DNA from: Archivesica marissinica
Lineage: Eukaryota > Mollusca > Bivalvia > Venerida > Vesicomyidae
NCBI GenBank assembly: GCA_014843695.1
Contig: CM026398.1
Span: forward strand, 18,883,327-18,947,326
DNA: 64,000 bases
Direction of reading: 5' to 3'
Shown here: one piece after another, positions 12,500-25,318 of the stretch
Layout: every line of letters begins with the position of its first letter
How positions within the stretch are numbered: the first letter of the stretch is position 1
Notes under the pieces: model-generated
What the model was told of the DNA's origin: nothing
The model's database searches: none
The model's input: only the letters and a program-made list of their open reading frames with translations
Position numbers and translations under genes: made by a program

Positions 12500-12787
12500 G
12501 GTGGTTTTACGTTTATTTATCGTCGCTACCGGTTGCCCGTATGAGCGACGTCCCTGAAGAGATTAGTCATTTTAGATTTATTGGAAGATAGTGCAATGAT
12601 ACAGACAGAGACCCATTCCAGAATCTCCTCTGTTTCTTTTACGTGCACGGTGTACAGCACCGACACGAGACCTCGGTTTAACGTCCCATCTGACAGACTG
12701 TTAATTTTATTATGGTCAGACGGTGGATCGAACCTGCGATCCCTGGATTACCAGTCCAGCATGTTACCACTGGACTACATATCCGTC
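12500..12787 (-). mobile_element. SINE A, near full length
   Basis: Full body with B-box complement GATCGAACCTGCGATCCC; head end reads TACATATCCGTCC. Confidence 0.88.
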
Positions 12788-13689
12788 CAGTCACCTCCTC
12801 TGAAAGGGTAAATGTACATATTTATTTATGTACTATATCAAGAGATTATGGACAATTGTATATTGTACCCGAAACTGAGAGGAAGTAATTGCCATTATAC
12901 AACATTTACTTGTTTCCAACAATAGAATATGCCTTATCAATACATACATTCGTAAGACCCTAAAAAACGGTGTGTCAATCTACACTGACTAAAGACTTCC
13001 TTCTGGTTGTATCCTCATAAACGATTATACTAGTGGGCTTAATTTGATATAAATGGAATAGTTTGACAGATAACCTGCAATCTGCACCAGTTCATGGGTC
13101 TACCAGTGGACATTGATGGACTAGGTAATGTTATGGAAATGACAACAGTTACTATAATGTTGATGAATTCACTCACAATTCACTCAGAAATTAAACTAAA
13201 TGATAGGCCCAGCACATAGAGTTAATTCTCCAAATTATGATGTTAGAGGTTTTTGGTGTAATTGTCTTCTTTGTCTAGGACTTTAAAGTGACTCAATTTA
13301 CAGGCTTCACATATTACAGACAACATTAGTGATTATCACCAGCAGAGCTGAAAATCACTTTCCAAGAAACAAACCGGATGATTCAGTCTCATAAAGAACA
13401 CATATAAAAAGTAATGAGTAAGGGCTGTCATGACACATAGGCACCAATTACCGTTTAATGATTCAGCTTGGACCTCTCTTCCACATTGTAAAGTAACAAA
13501 ATGGCATTCATCATCCATATCTAGTACATCACATACTGCGCATTCTCCACAATCAAATGGAATAATATGTTAGGTTTATTGTACAATAAAACACAAAGTG
13601 CTCTTTATAGCAGTGGATTCCATCTCATTTTGCAAACTTTACACATGATATCCTCAGATTTGGACACAATCCATACAAACATGACCAAT

Positions 13690-13930
13690 GGGGGCCGCCG
13701 AATAGTTAAGACCTTTCACTTCAAATCACTTTCCCCTAATCAGTAGGTTCGAATCCCATGGGTCAAATTATTTCAAGTAAGGAAGCTATAATTCAGCTGG
13801 CTTGCAGAACATGAGTGCTTCTATCTGAGTGCCCCCCGTCCGTGCCTGAAATACTGCTCGGAAAGGCTGCCAACGTGTTCGTTCATCTATAATAGCTGAC
13901 GGGGCGACTTTAAACCCAAACACAAACAAA
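13690..13930 (+). mobile_element. SINE E
   Basis: tRNA-like head (CCGAATAGTTAAGACC, AGGTTCGAATCCCATGGG), body GCCCCCCGTCCGTGCCTG, 3' end GGGGCGACTTTAAACCCAAA and (ACAA) tail. Confidence 0.75.
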
Positions 13931-15533
13931 CATGACGCCAGATTTCAGTTTCACATCTAATTTGCACGGAAGATAAAACAAAGCAGTGTAAACATCAATT
14001 TCGATAAAAAATATCGACTTATGATCAATATATAGGCCAATATTGCCTGATTAATCACAAATTATAATGTCGGACAAATCAAAACTTCTTAAAATTGTAC
14101 AGTATTCTTACTCATTATTATGACACAGACATCACAGGAAAAAAGTCAAAATCATTATATAATAGTGTCGGTTTTCAGTGTTATATAACATATGTCAATT
14201 CAAACATTTATTACACTTTCAAGATATTATCACTATTCCCCAAAATTCAGACGGGGGGGGGGGGGACATTTTCACCGGTAACCCACATACATTCTTTGGC
14301 AGATTTTGCCTTATTCCCAGTTTGTTAAAGACACCCCCCCCACATCTTAAAACATTTGGTGTGTCAAAATTCGGCTAGTCTCGCCATCTAAAAGGGGAGT
14401 ACGTTATTAGATGATTAGATCATACTGCACGACCCCGGTCCCCAATAGCATGTCTGATGGCATTAAGATTAATTCATTCGAATGATATAAAACTTCATGA
14501 ATCAGCTGATTTCATTCAAGGAAAAACATTTTTTTATCACAATTTCAATCACAGAAGTAATAAATAAACTGAACTTGTAATCTCATTTAAATTCCACATT
14601 TTTTCACATTTCTATCAATAAATGTCATTCTTGACACTTTAAAGGGCAAGTTTTCTAGTCCCCCCTCCCCCCACTATCTTTTTAACAGAATTACATACCT
14701 GTCAAAATCTCACGGTTTTTACGTGAGTCCCATACATTTTCAATACAATCACAGTCTCAGTGATTTTTCTAATTTCTCACGCATTATAAAAATAAAATAT
14801 TAAAAAAATATTATGGGAATAAATCGCATTTTCTTTAATTAGTTTATTAATCTTGGACATTAAATTCATTAAAATCAAACAAAATAATGCACAACGAATG
14901 AAAATCACCCTAGAATGCATTACAGATGATACAAGGGAAACAAAATGTTTGGGGGATGGGCGGGGTGTGCCCTCAGACTCCCCCTAGTAATCTCCCTCAG
15001 AACACCATATGAACATTGACAGGTATGGAATTATCAATTAAACTGATATGCCACATGAGACAGCATACTTTAATTGAATGCTAAAAGAAAACTACCAGGG
15101 TTCCCTCTGTCTGAATGTTTGTCTGTGCCACTTCTGTTGCCAATTGAAAAACACTGGAGCTAATTTGAAAAACTTGGAGCCAACTAAGAGCTAGCTATAT
15201 ATAGTTCACCAATAAATATATATTTGAAGCCACAAAACATGTGCCAAAAATAAAATATTTTAAAAAAGTTGCGCCAAATAGTTTCGCCAATTTACAAAAT
15301 TGTTTTTTGTCTCAATTGGCGCCATTGGCGACCGACAGCGGGAAACCTGACAATCTGAAGCAACAGTTTTCGTTAAAGTCACATAGTCCTGTTTAGAAAA
15401 CCATCAAATTTAACCATTAATTTCTTTGTTATTACAATTTGTCAGCGAAAAACGGAGAAACTAAAGCAAAAACAAAAAACACCTATGATAGTGAAAATAA
15501 GATTATAAACTTTTCCAAGTACAAGTCATGACA

Positions 15534-15822
15534 TGTGTTTTAGTCTTATTTATTGTCACTACCGGTTACCCACATGAGCGACGCCTCCTGAAGAGATTAG
15601 TCATTTTAGATTTTTGGAGGATAGTGCAATGATACAGACAGAGACCCATTCCAGAGTCTCCTTTGGCTCTTTTACGTGCACAGTGTAACGCACCAACACA
15701 AGACCTTGGTTTAAAGTCCCATCTGAAAGACTGTTAATTTTATTAGGGTCAGATGGGGGATCGAACCTGCGATCCCTGTATTACCAGTCCAGCGTGTTAC
15801 CACTGGACTACAGGTCCGTCTG
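15534..15822 (-). mobile_element. SINE A, full length with 12-bp target-site duplication
   Basis: Flanked by CAAGTCATGACA at 15522-15533 and 15823-15834, proof of retrotransposition and a sign of recent insertion. Confidence 0.93.
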
Positions 15823-15898
15823 CAAGTCATGACACAGAGGTATTCCATGTTTTATATTCCCTACAGTACATCACTGATGCATCATTTTATGGGACAGA

Positions 15899-16165
15899 CC
15901 TCGGTTTACATTGGATGGATCTCGATTTAACTAAATGGGGCTGACCTCGATTTAACTAAATGGGGCTGACCTCGATTTAACTAAATGGGGCTGACCTCGA
16001 TTTAACTAAATGGGGCTGACCTCGATTTAACTAAATGGGGCTGACCTCGATTTAACTAAAATGGGCTGACCTCGATTTAACTAAATTGGGCTGACCTCAA
16101 TTTAACTAAATGGGCTGACCTCGATTTAAATAAATGTGACGGATCTTGATTTAAATAAACGGGAC
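15899..16165. repeat. 25-bp minisatellite, about 10 units
   Basis: Unit TGGGGCTGACCTCGATTTAA + CTAAA. The first five to six copies are identical; the right edge decays (TTTAAATAAATGTGACGG). Confidence 0.94.
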
Positions 16166-16899
16166 ACCAAACTCAATTTAAATAATACGGTGCATAAATT
16201 AAATCGAGAGTAATTATTACAGTGCAGATGTATCGAAAAAGAAAGGCACACAACTCACTGGTTATCTATCGCTGCATGACAAAGATAATCATTGCAAGTT
16301 AACATGTCCTTAAAGTTGTTACTAAGTGCCTCGTCCAATCACTCAATGGCTAAAGTGGAAGCTTTGAAGATTGTGAAACACAGCAGACAAACATGACCTT
16401 TAAATGTACAACCCTGCCAAATATGTATCAACTTCACCAAACAGCAGCCGAACAATGATGAAAACATGCTGGCAACACCTAGCAATCAACCAACCAGAAT
16501 AGAATGCAAAGTAAGAAACCATAGGGGACAGAAACACCCAACCTTCAATAAACTGATAACAGTTTTCAATTCAATCCACAAGATTCATTGTATTGCATAG
16601 ACTATGCAGGGTGGATCAAAGGTCCAGAGAGGGCTGTAAGATTTTTTGCTTAATTTTCAGGTTGATTTTATGTCGCGCCTCGTAAAATGAGGTTAATGAA
16701 AAAAGTCACATTACTATTATTTTCGCAAAAAACAAAGGAAATGTTTGGATCTTGAAGCGTTACTTATTGGGTCTTCCAGTAATGCCGTATGATCGGGTAT
16801 ATCATTAGGGGAGAGGGCACTGGTGTCCGTCCCTTCATGGTACCCCAATTAAGTGGAATTGTATTTTATGATGAATCTGCTTTTATTTAGCTGACTCCG

Positions 16900-17000
16900 T
16901 TCATTCATTCATTCATTCATTCATTCATTCATTCATTCATTCATTCATTCATTCATTCATTCATTCATTCATTCATTCATTCATTCATTCATTCATTCAT
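16900..17000. repeat. (ATTC)n microsatellite
   Basis: About 25 uninterrupted TTCA tetranucleotides. Confidence 0.98.
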
Positions 17001-18617
17001 ACGGATACGAGACATGTCTATATGATAGAATAGAGTAGAAATCAAGTAAATGCACTAATTGTGAACGATTATTATTTACATGTTTCGACAATGATGTCAA
17101 TTTCAAACCCAGTCTTATTATGGAAATAATGAAAACACAACCTAACTTTCTGGACAAAACTTCAGAATTTATTTTCAAAAAATACCAGGCCACTCTTTGC
17201 AACTAGATGCATATAATACATGAGAAACTTGATGAAACAAAATATTAAGCAAACACTACCAATGGGGTGGTGCTATTGTTTGTTTTCCTTTAAACAACAT
17301 AGAAGAAATGCATGACTGCAATTTAGAAAAAAAACAATTAAAAATGTGTCTTAAAATTTAGAATTCTGTTTGCTGTGTGTAAACAGTTATACAATAAATT
17401 CTGCTTGTCTGGAGGAACATTCAGACACAGTCCACATAGAAAATTCAATTTAAACAAACTATGTCAATAATTTTGCATTTTTTGTGTTTGCATACATTTT
17501 CAAAATATGAGAAACGTGTTTAGCCTCAAAAATATAACTTATAAGAGGGCAATAGCTGGTGAATTGGGAGAAAGATTGGTTGATCAGACAGCTTATTCCC
17601 TACCTACATAGGTTACTGGAAATTATTATGTATTGTACTATGGTATTTTCTGTTTCTTCATTTGGACCAGTTCATTCATCAAAATGGGCAATTTTGCTTC
17701 TTTTTTTTTGAAAACAAAATTTGATTTTTCTATTTGAATGTTATTTAAATTTTTATATTTTATATACAAGCATCAATGGGTGAGTGCCTTCTGGCAGGCA
17801 GACCGTTATAAATTCAAACACTTCCAACATTTTGACCAATATACATGTATACTGCCCTACTGCCTCATTGCTGTCAATCACCATAAGTTTCCTAGGGTAA
17901 AACCCCCTCCTGCCCCTACACCCTTCGCCACTCAAAAAACAAATGCACCCTTGCCCCTAAACTGACCAACCCTGCCCCTTTACCTCTCTAAAATAAACCA
18001 TAATAAACAACATCATATCTCAACATCGTGAGACAATGAACGAAAGATACCATTTCGTAATCAACTTTGTTTTAAAAAACAAAGAAGGATTATCAGATCG
18101 AGATACATGTGATTTTACTAATCTGTTTATAATTAGCACTATTGACAAATGGTATAGACAAACCGGCTACGTTCTCAATGAATCTTCCCAATTTAGAGTA
18201 GATCACATCCTTTCCCAGGACCAGTCTCGAGCATTTGCGGTGAAATAAGATGGTGTTTTGAAACAAGCTTTTAAAACAAACCAAATAAACCCTCTAACTG
18301 AAACAAAAGGGTGCTTAAGTTTCAAACTCTGTCTCCCATGGACTCCCGTGACTAGTTACGAGCATTCGTGTACCTATCGGATAACTCAAAGGTGGGAAAA
18401 TATTTGAATAACACAATCCTTTACTGTTGACCAATACGCATACCATTCAATGTTAATTTTTTTAATCAATGGTGTAGAGTTCCGACTTGTTACATTGATA
18501 ACCCAGTGAAACTGTACAGAGAAATCTTTTCACCGATATAATACTACACGACGCGCAATGGCGAAACATGATTTTGCATTTTATTTAATATTTCTTCTCT
18601 ACTATTGATTGAGTCAT

Positions 18618-18780
18618 CAGTAACTATCATCATCAGTATGATCATCACCATCAGTAGCAATCATCACCACCATCATCATCTTCATCATTACCACCACCAC
18701 CACCATCATCATCACCAATCATCACAACTATCAGCATCATCATCACAATCAATGGATAACATCACAACCACCACCACAAT
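18618..18780. repeat. (CAT/CAC)n trinucleotide-rich tract
   Basis: Imperfect ATC/ACC repeats beginning 47 bp downstream (in gene sense) of the NUAK exon 2 donor. The apparent poly-His frame on the plus strand is an artefact of the repeat. Confidence 0.9.
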
Positions 18781-18826
18781 CACTGGACGGACAAGAAATA
18801 GATGGCACATGCTAGCTTTTCCTTAC

Positions 18827-18947
18827 CTTCATTGACATTGATAATGTGTGGATGACGGAGCGTGGACATGATTTGTATCTCCCGTCGGATTCTGTTGAGG
18901 TCATGTTCATCATGAATTTTGGATTTACGGATGTACTTGATGGCAAC
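18827..18947 (-). CDS. NUAK1: NUAK-family Ser/Thr kinase, second coding exon (VAIK lysine and alphaC helix)
   Basis: Continues the kinase of the exon at 36312-36509. Acceptor tttattgcag and donor GTAAGG frame 121 bases: 40 codons plus one base, starting in phase 0. It begins [11 protein letters not shown], where the lysine (residue 70 of the joined protein) is the beta3 ATP-anchoring lysine. RIRREIQIM supplies the alphaC glutamate (residue 89) and HPHII opens beta4. Human NUAK1 has VAIKSIRKDKI, HIRREIEIM and HPHII at these places, and its intron after the following glutamate fits the split codon here. Catalytic HRD, DFG and the LKB1-phosphorylated T-loop are not in the window, so the next intron is longer than 18.8 kb. 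Strong call for NUAK; other AMPK-related kinases match less well. Confidence 0.88.
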
Positions 18948-18999
18948 CTGCAATAAACACGGATAGTACATGAATTATACGAGCACAATAATAAACCGT

Positions 19000-19212
19000 A
19001 AATGTTATCAACTTATATTCATCACTCTCGTTGGTGCGGATGAAAGCGTAAATGTGGTCATTCGTGTGGGAGGAAACCGGAGTACCCGAAGAAAACCCAC
19101 CTGTCCTATCTGGCGACCACCGTACCATCTCACATTCTTCCCGGTCTGAGGATCGAACCCAGGTCGCATTGGTTTGAAGCGAGCGCGCTAACCACTGCGA
19201 TAATTGGACAAT
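19000..19212 (-). mobile_element. SINE B, 3' truncated
   Basis: Head (GGATCGAACCCAGGTCGC, CGCGCTAACCACTGCG) and body present; stops at the shared tail motif AACTTATATTCATCA. It lies only about 50 bp from the NUAK exon 2 acceptor. Confidence 0.82.
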
Positions 19213-19348
19213 AAACCGTATAATAGAAGATATTCTACAAAATAACATGCTTGATGTATAGCACTGATACACGAGACCTTTGTAGTTTATAGTCTCATCT
19301 GAAAGACTAGAAACTTAGCATTATTACGGTCAGACGGTATTTAATGGT

Positions 19349-19458
19349 CATACCGTGCATTTTAACCATATTAAAAATTTATTAAATAACACCATTTAGG
19401 GACGCGATCGCGCGCTTTCTCACTTCTCTCAAATATTCTGACCTAGAATGACCCCTGA
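19349..19458 (+). mobile_element. MITE C right-end fragment
   Basis: CGTGCATTTTAACC ... GCGCGCTTTCTCACTTCTC ... CCTAGAATGACCCCTG. Confidence 0.75.
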
Positions 19459-20477
19459 AATGCTATAAATAGTCTGGTACTATTATCGAATGCCAGTATC
19501 TGACTGTAACTCCAGCACAAAAGCCCCTTAATTACTCAATTATCAAATCCTTGAACACGATTACCCCAAAGCTAATTGAAAATTAATAAAAGGGCAAACC
19601 TAGTAGTTTATGATGACCTTAAAGTGCCAGACTAAAAAACCGCCTCCATACAGTAATTAGTACACCCAGTGTGTTATAATTATTTTGCTTTGTGTTGTTT
19701 TCTATATAGAAAAAAAACTGGACAAAGAGACGAAAGGAAACAATGGCTGTTTGACTCCATAGAGAGATTATGACATGTTCAGATATCCTACAGTGACACC
19801 GGAAGACAAAGTTCTATCTAAAGATCTGAATGAAATGTTAGTGCACCGCTGGGGAGGCACAGACAAACCAAACGAAAACATACAATATTACAGTGTATAC
19901 ATTTGCTTGCTGAAATTCTTTTCAAATAATGGCAACTGAAATTCATTGGCACACATGCAATTATTAATATCCCCCCCCCCCAAGAACTTTTATAAATTAA
20001 TATACCCCAAACACCCAAAACCCATAGCTATTAGGTTAGTATTTCTTCTTTATAAATGCCAAAATTAACATTTTAAAAAAATCGGGGTAGAGGGATGTTT
20101 TAATACATTTTTTTAGGAAAGAATACTTGGAATTGCCTAGCACATGTGCCATAATTGGCCATTTGTTAACCTGTAAAAATGTCACCGATGTTATAATAAA
20201 TGAATAAATAGGACAAATAAGGTAGAAAAATCTGCCAAAATAAAGAATTTCCTATTTATATAGTACATGACTGTATTCTGCAAAGAAACGCTTAAAAGGA
20301 ACACAGGTGTCTGATGACATAAATACAAGGCACATAATGGAATGGGTTTGAATACAAGTGTTAAGAAATTGAAACAAACTGTCATATTTTAACGGCAAAC
20401 TAGGCTATTTCAATAAACTTGAAGTACTAATTGTGTAACTACAATTATTTTGTAGTAAATTATCACAATTCTTGCTA

Positions 20478-20718
20478 TTAACCCTTTCAACACCACAGAC
20501 CTCTAAATAGGCTTACAAAAAGTGTAGATCCAGATGAGCCGGCTCGTCATGAGCCGTCTCATCAGGATCTGCACTTTTTGCCAGTGATATGACTATTTTT
20601 AGACATAATTACCCATTTTGATAAATGAACTTGTCCAAATGTGATTTTCTGATTCATTTATTGGTTTATGAATATCATGGACCAGTCCATGTGAGTTACT
20701 TGGTGTTGAATGGGTTAA
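20478..20718 (+). mobile_element. MITE A, reference copy
   Basis: 241 bp including TTAA at both ends. TIRs are CCCTTTCAACACCA and its near complement TTGGTGTTGAATGGG. The central stem runs AGTGTAGATCCAGATGAGCC, GGCTCGTCATGAGCC, TCATCAGGATCTGCACT. Confidence 0.92.
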
Positions 20719-21533
20719 ATGCTATATTCTCTAACATCTGAACGACCAAGTGGTGAAAGGTCACAATTACTGCCTATTACTAGATATAATAATTACTAAT
20801 CATTTTGTTCCAGTTTTTCACTTCCGAGATTTACCTACACTTGTCTTGTCAATGTCACTACATGAACTTATATATTACACATGTATAGGTGTTGCCATGC
20901 AATTCACACTGATGTGAGTGTTACTAATATATGCAATATAATTACTATATCATACATACATCAAAATAGCAACAATAATAAACCAAAACAAAAACCACAG
21001 AGTTGAGTCATGCGTGAGTACACGATACTGTATATGATACTAAATGAGTCGACAGTTCTCTATACAGATTAGTATTCTGTTTCACTAATGACCAATAACC
21101 TGGCATTCTAACACCTACAGTATTTGTTGATTGAAAGGCCGGGGACTTTTGCTCAATTAAAGAGAAGAATGACAATTAGATTTACGATAAATAAACTGCT
21201 TTAACCCAAGCATGTGATTCGTGAGGGATACGGACATAATCCTCGCAGACATAATCCCCCCCCCGCATGTTTTTTAACACAGGAGGACAAAATCCTACAG
21301 TCTGGGGGTAGGGTTTAGGGTCCAACTTTGCTCCTTTGACTTGAAATTATGATTTACTATAATGTTTACTATGTGCGCGTTCCTTATGGTCACTTTAATT
21401 GGACGCTATTTATAGCTGTTTTTTCCATAGTAGCCATGTATTATTTCACCATGGATCTTAGCTGAAGGATTGACCTACATATTGGACTATATGCGTCTTA
21501 AAATATAAATCAATCAGTGTTATAAATGAAGGC

Positions 21534-22493
21534 ATCGAGGGGCGCTTGCATTGAGATTCTGTATAGGCATAGACAGGCGCTTGCATTGAGATTCTGTATA
21601 GGCATAGACAGGCGCTTGCATCGAGATTCTGTATAGGTGTAGACAGGCGCTTGCATCGAGATTCTGTATAGGCATAGACAGGCGCTTGCATCGAGATTCT
21701 GTATAGGCATAGACAGGCGCTTGCATTGAGATTCTGTATAGGCATAGACAGGCGCTTGCATTGAGATTCTGTATAGGCATAGACAGGCGCTTGCATTGAG
21801 ATTCTGTATAGGCATAGACAGGCGCTTGCATTGAGATTCTGTATAGGCATAGACAGGCGCTTGCATCGAGATTCTGTATAGGTGTAGACAGGCGCTTGCA
21901 TCGAGATTCTGTATAGGCATAGACAGGCGCTTGCATCGAGATTCTGTATAGGCATAGACAGGCGCTTGCATTGAGATTCTGTATAGGCATAGACAGGCGC
22001 TTGCATTGAGATTCTGTATAGGCATAGACAGGCGCTTGCATTGAGATTCTGTATAGGCATAGACAGGCGCTTGCATTGAGATTCTGTATAGGCATAGACA
22101 GGCGCTTGCATTGAGATTCTGTATAGGCATAGACAGGCGCTTGCATTGAGATTCTGTATAGGCATAGACAGGTGCTTGCATTGAGATTCTGTATAGGCAT
22201 AGACAGGCGCTTGCATTGAGATTCTGTATAGGTGTAGACGGGCGCTTGCATTGAGATTCTGTATAGGTGTAGACGGGCGCTTGTATTGAGATTCTGTATA
22301 GGTGTAGACGGGCGCTTGTATTGAGATTCTGTATAGGCGTAGACGGGCGCTTGCATTGAGATTCTGTATAGGCATAGACAGGCGCTTGCATTGAGATTCT
22401 GTATAGGTGTTGACGTGCGCTTGTATTGAGATTCTGTATAGGCGTAGACGGGCGCTTGCATTGAGATTCTGTATAGGCATAGACGGGCGCTTG
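21534..22493. repeat. 35-bp minisatellite, about 27 units
   Basis: Unit GGCGCTTGCATTGAGATT plus CTGTATAGGCATAGACA, very uniform. Variants (TTGCATCGAG, GGTGTAGACA, GACGGGCGC, TTGTATTGAG) cluster: the right third carries most GTGTAGACG forms. As 35 is not a multiple of three and the minus strand lacks stops in every phase, three overlapping long frames arise by chance. Confidence 0.96.
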
Positions 22494-24142
22494 CATACGT
22501 GAGTCGTTAAAGGTGCCTATTGGCGTTTCCAAGCAGGAATCGATAACAGCGCCGATAGGGGCTTACAAGAGGGAAAGCCTGTGTCATATATGTATGGAGG
22601 TGGGGGGGGGGGGAGATTATGTCCTACACTCGAATATTTGGAACAAGTCGTTGTAGAATCATTAATGATCACTGTCCTGATAAAATTCTATATTTCATTG
22701 CAAAGCACAAAATAAAAGGGAAATAAACCTGAGTGAAATAAAATGTGTTATTTTTTAGTAGGTTGGAAGCAGTAAAATAACACATTTTATTCTCAGTCTG
22801 TTTTATGCCTATGGTTGGTTCCCGGCCACTAAAGTCTGCAATATCGTCAACAAGAATGCTTTCGGACTCCAATCCGTCAGTGTCAACATTTACGACATCA
22901 TTTGCATGTTACTTTCAAACTTCCAGCGCCACTTAATGCATGCTGGCATCGTTTTTCTATCATAAAAGAACAGTTCTAAGTCTCAAAATGAAAATGAAAT
23001 TATGATGAAATTACATTTCGCTCATGAACATTGAAAGTTAACATTATCACTCATGGCGTTATGTTGCTATGGCGATCGTGATAGTTTTGCTTTCAATTCT
23101 AGGTGAAATATAATTTGCACTGAAATGAAATAATGTCCGCTATTTAAGAGTAAGGTTATCAAATGAGGACAAGATTATAGTGGAACCAAAAGACATTTGT
23201 GAGCCCAAGCTGTACTTTATTTGGTTTATACAAATTTTAGCTTCATAGCGAAACAAGTTCTAACAACATTAGTTTAATCGCTCTCTAGATGGAAGAGGAA
23301 CTGTGTGTTTAGGAAAGAGTCTTGCCTAAGCACATCACCACAGTGGTTCTGATGGGTTCAAGTTCGCAAAATATCGATCACGAGATGGACACGAGAGGCT
23401 ATGTTATTCTTGTTGGGACGTTGAATTATTACAGTTAGCAATATAAAGAGGTGCAAACTAAATGCTGGGAGGAGGGGCAAACGCTGGGGTGTGGTGCCTT
23501 CTGAACAGACTTTCCAAAGTATATTTAAAATCAGAATAAATGTTTGTGTTTTTATTCCAATGACCTTCACCCAAAAATGTCTCATGGACATGATGCTGCT
23601 GTTTTCTGTAACAAAGAAATACTATTGATTTTAAATGGCATTTTGTCTATTTATCTCATTTCCGTATTAATATCCGGCAATTGGTGTTACGCATGATTAA
23701 ATGCCCATAAATTAAATTCAAGATATGACACACCCCGTTCCCCTAATAACTTAACCGAGTATTGTTGCTGATCGATCAAATTACACCTAATATGTTACAT
23801 TATAGTAACATTGGGCTATTAATAGCTATATCCGCGGGTGATACAATCTTTATTTGCTATTTTCCTAGTTTCATAATATTTGTTACGGATTTCCCCACAA
23901 AAAAGATTGCAACCAATCAGAGAGATTATATCTGATACTTGATCAAACTCAACTACCCTTTAATAATCTGATAAATACCTGTAAGCCGACATGGTTTTAG
24001 TTTCTATTTTTGCATCACAATTAATCATGCACTCGTAAACACCTACTGTAGTCAGTATTTGATATAATTAATTCTCGGGCGTTTTCGAACTTTCCTTTAT
24101 GAATTTGTAAATTATAAGCTTTGAATAGTAACTAAAACTATG

Positions 24143-24355
24143 TGGCATCTGTGGTCCAGCGGTAGAGTGTCGGATTTGGAATTGATCAGTCCCGGGTTCA
24201 ATACTCAATCAGGCCACGTATGTAATGTCATTGAGCAAACCTCACACATTGTTTAGTACTGGTTAATCACTTAGGTCGGCTAAGCTTGCCCAGGAAAACA
24301 TGTCTACGTCCCCGCAAGGGGTTTGACATTAATGGAACATACATACATACAAAAC
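24143..24355 (+). mobile_element. SINE D
   Basis: tRNA-like head GGTCCAGCGGTAGAGTGTCG to CGGGTTCAATACTC (loop TTTGGAA, anticodon TGG, Pro-like). Body TAGTACTGGTTAA and CCCGCAAGGGG, tail of ACAT repeats. Confidence 0.8.
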
Positions 24356-24561
24356 AATCATAATTTATCATTATATAATTATTATGTGTAAATAGAATTT
24401 GCTTAATTATAATAATAATAATATACTAATGTTTTACGGACTTTAACGCTTTGCACGTTAGAGGTAAAAATAACAGTCAGAATCCTAATCCATGACATAT
24501 TTCCTTATCTTATCTTAGGTATAACTGCATCCGAGTGAAATAATATAAAAATATTATTCTA

Positions 24562-24784
24562 TTAACCCATTCAACACCAAGTAACTGACATGGACTGGTC
24601 CATGATATTTTTAGACCAATAAATTAATAACAAAATTACATTTGGATCAGTTCATTTATCAAAATGGGTAATTTTTTTTCTAAATATATTACTTGAAAAA
24701 AGTGCAGATCCTGATGAGACGGCTCATCTGGATCTACACTTTTTTGTAAGCCAATTTAGAGGTCTGTGGTGTTGAAAGGGTTAA
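24562..24784 (-). mobile_element. MITE A
   Basis: TTAACCCATTCAACACC ... GTTGAAAGGGTTAA; hairpin loop shortened (GAGACGGCTCATCTGG). Confidence 0.9.
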
Positions 24785-25318
24785 TAAATATATATAATTA
24801 TCATTTGTAAGCAATACAAATCAAATTGTAACGAGATATTACTGCCAGACAGTGAAGTAAATACATTTCCCTAAAATAAACAAAATAGTATAAATATAGC
24901 ATTTACAGGTGAAACTAATGTCAAAATTTGATGTAAAATTCCTTAAATGTTTATCTATTTGAATTCAATAATTTCGGCTCCCTTCATTTTAATTTACATT
25001 AATGTGATATACTCTACACACAATGCGCCCCTAGATCTCTTATCAGGTGAAAGAATTCAAATAATCTCTGAAATGCGTATACGTTTAAACAAGTTAAAAT
25101 TAAACTTTAATGTTCAGGGAAGTCCCCTCAATCTTCCCGACTGTTATTCTAGATTAATTATTTATAATGCTTACGTCAAATTTATAAAATAATTAATTAT
25201 GTCGAAATATTAATTGCTTCAAAACAGTTGTATAGCTTTCCTTTGTCAATAATTGTATTAATATTTATAATTATATATTAGAAGACAATGCCTACAATAT
25301 GTTTGTGTTTTGTTTTTG

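Larger units (their letters stand above)
1..18826 (-). other. NUAK intron following the second coding exon (incomplete)
   Basis: No coding exon could be supported on either strand. The stretch carries SINEs, hairpin MITEs and short tandem arrays listed separately. Unlisted parts, for example 4800-5860, 8800-9220, 12800-13680 and 17000-18600, look like unique AT-rich intron with degenerate repeats. Fragments at 3250-3300, 5500-5560 and near 13350-13400 share pieces of TCTTGGATTAC and ATTCAGTTGTCTCA and may be decayed copies of one repeat. Confidence 0.7.

Noticed and set aside
18605..18835. Histidine-rich short frame
   Set aside because: Translation of the CAT/CAC microsatellite, overlapping the NUAK exon on the opposite strand.
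20478..20718. Hairpin plus T-run as a bacterial-type terminator
   Set aside because: The hairpin is the core of a multi-copy TTAA MITE in eukaryotic introns.
21458..22532. Three overlapping 313-340-codon minus-strand frames
   Set aside because: Result of the 35-bp repeat without stops; no unique protein sequence, no splice context.
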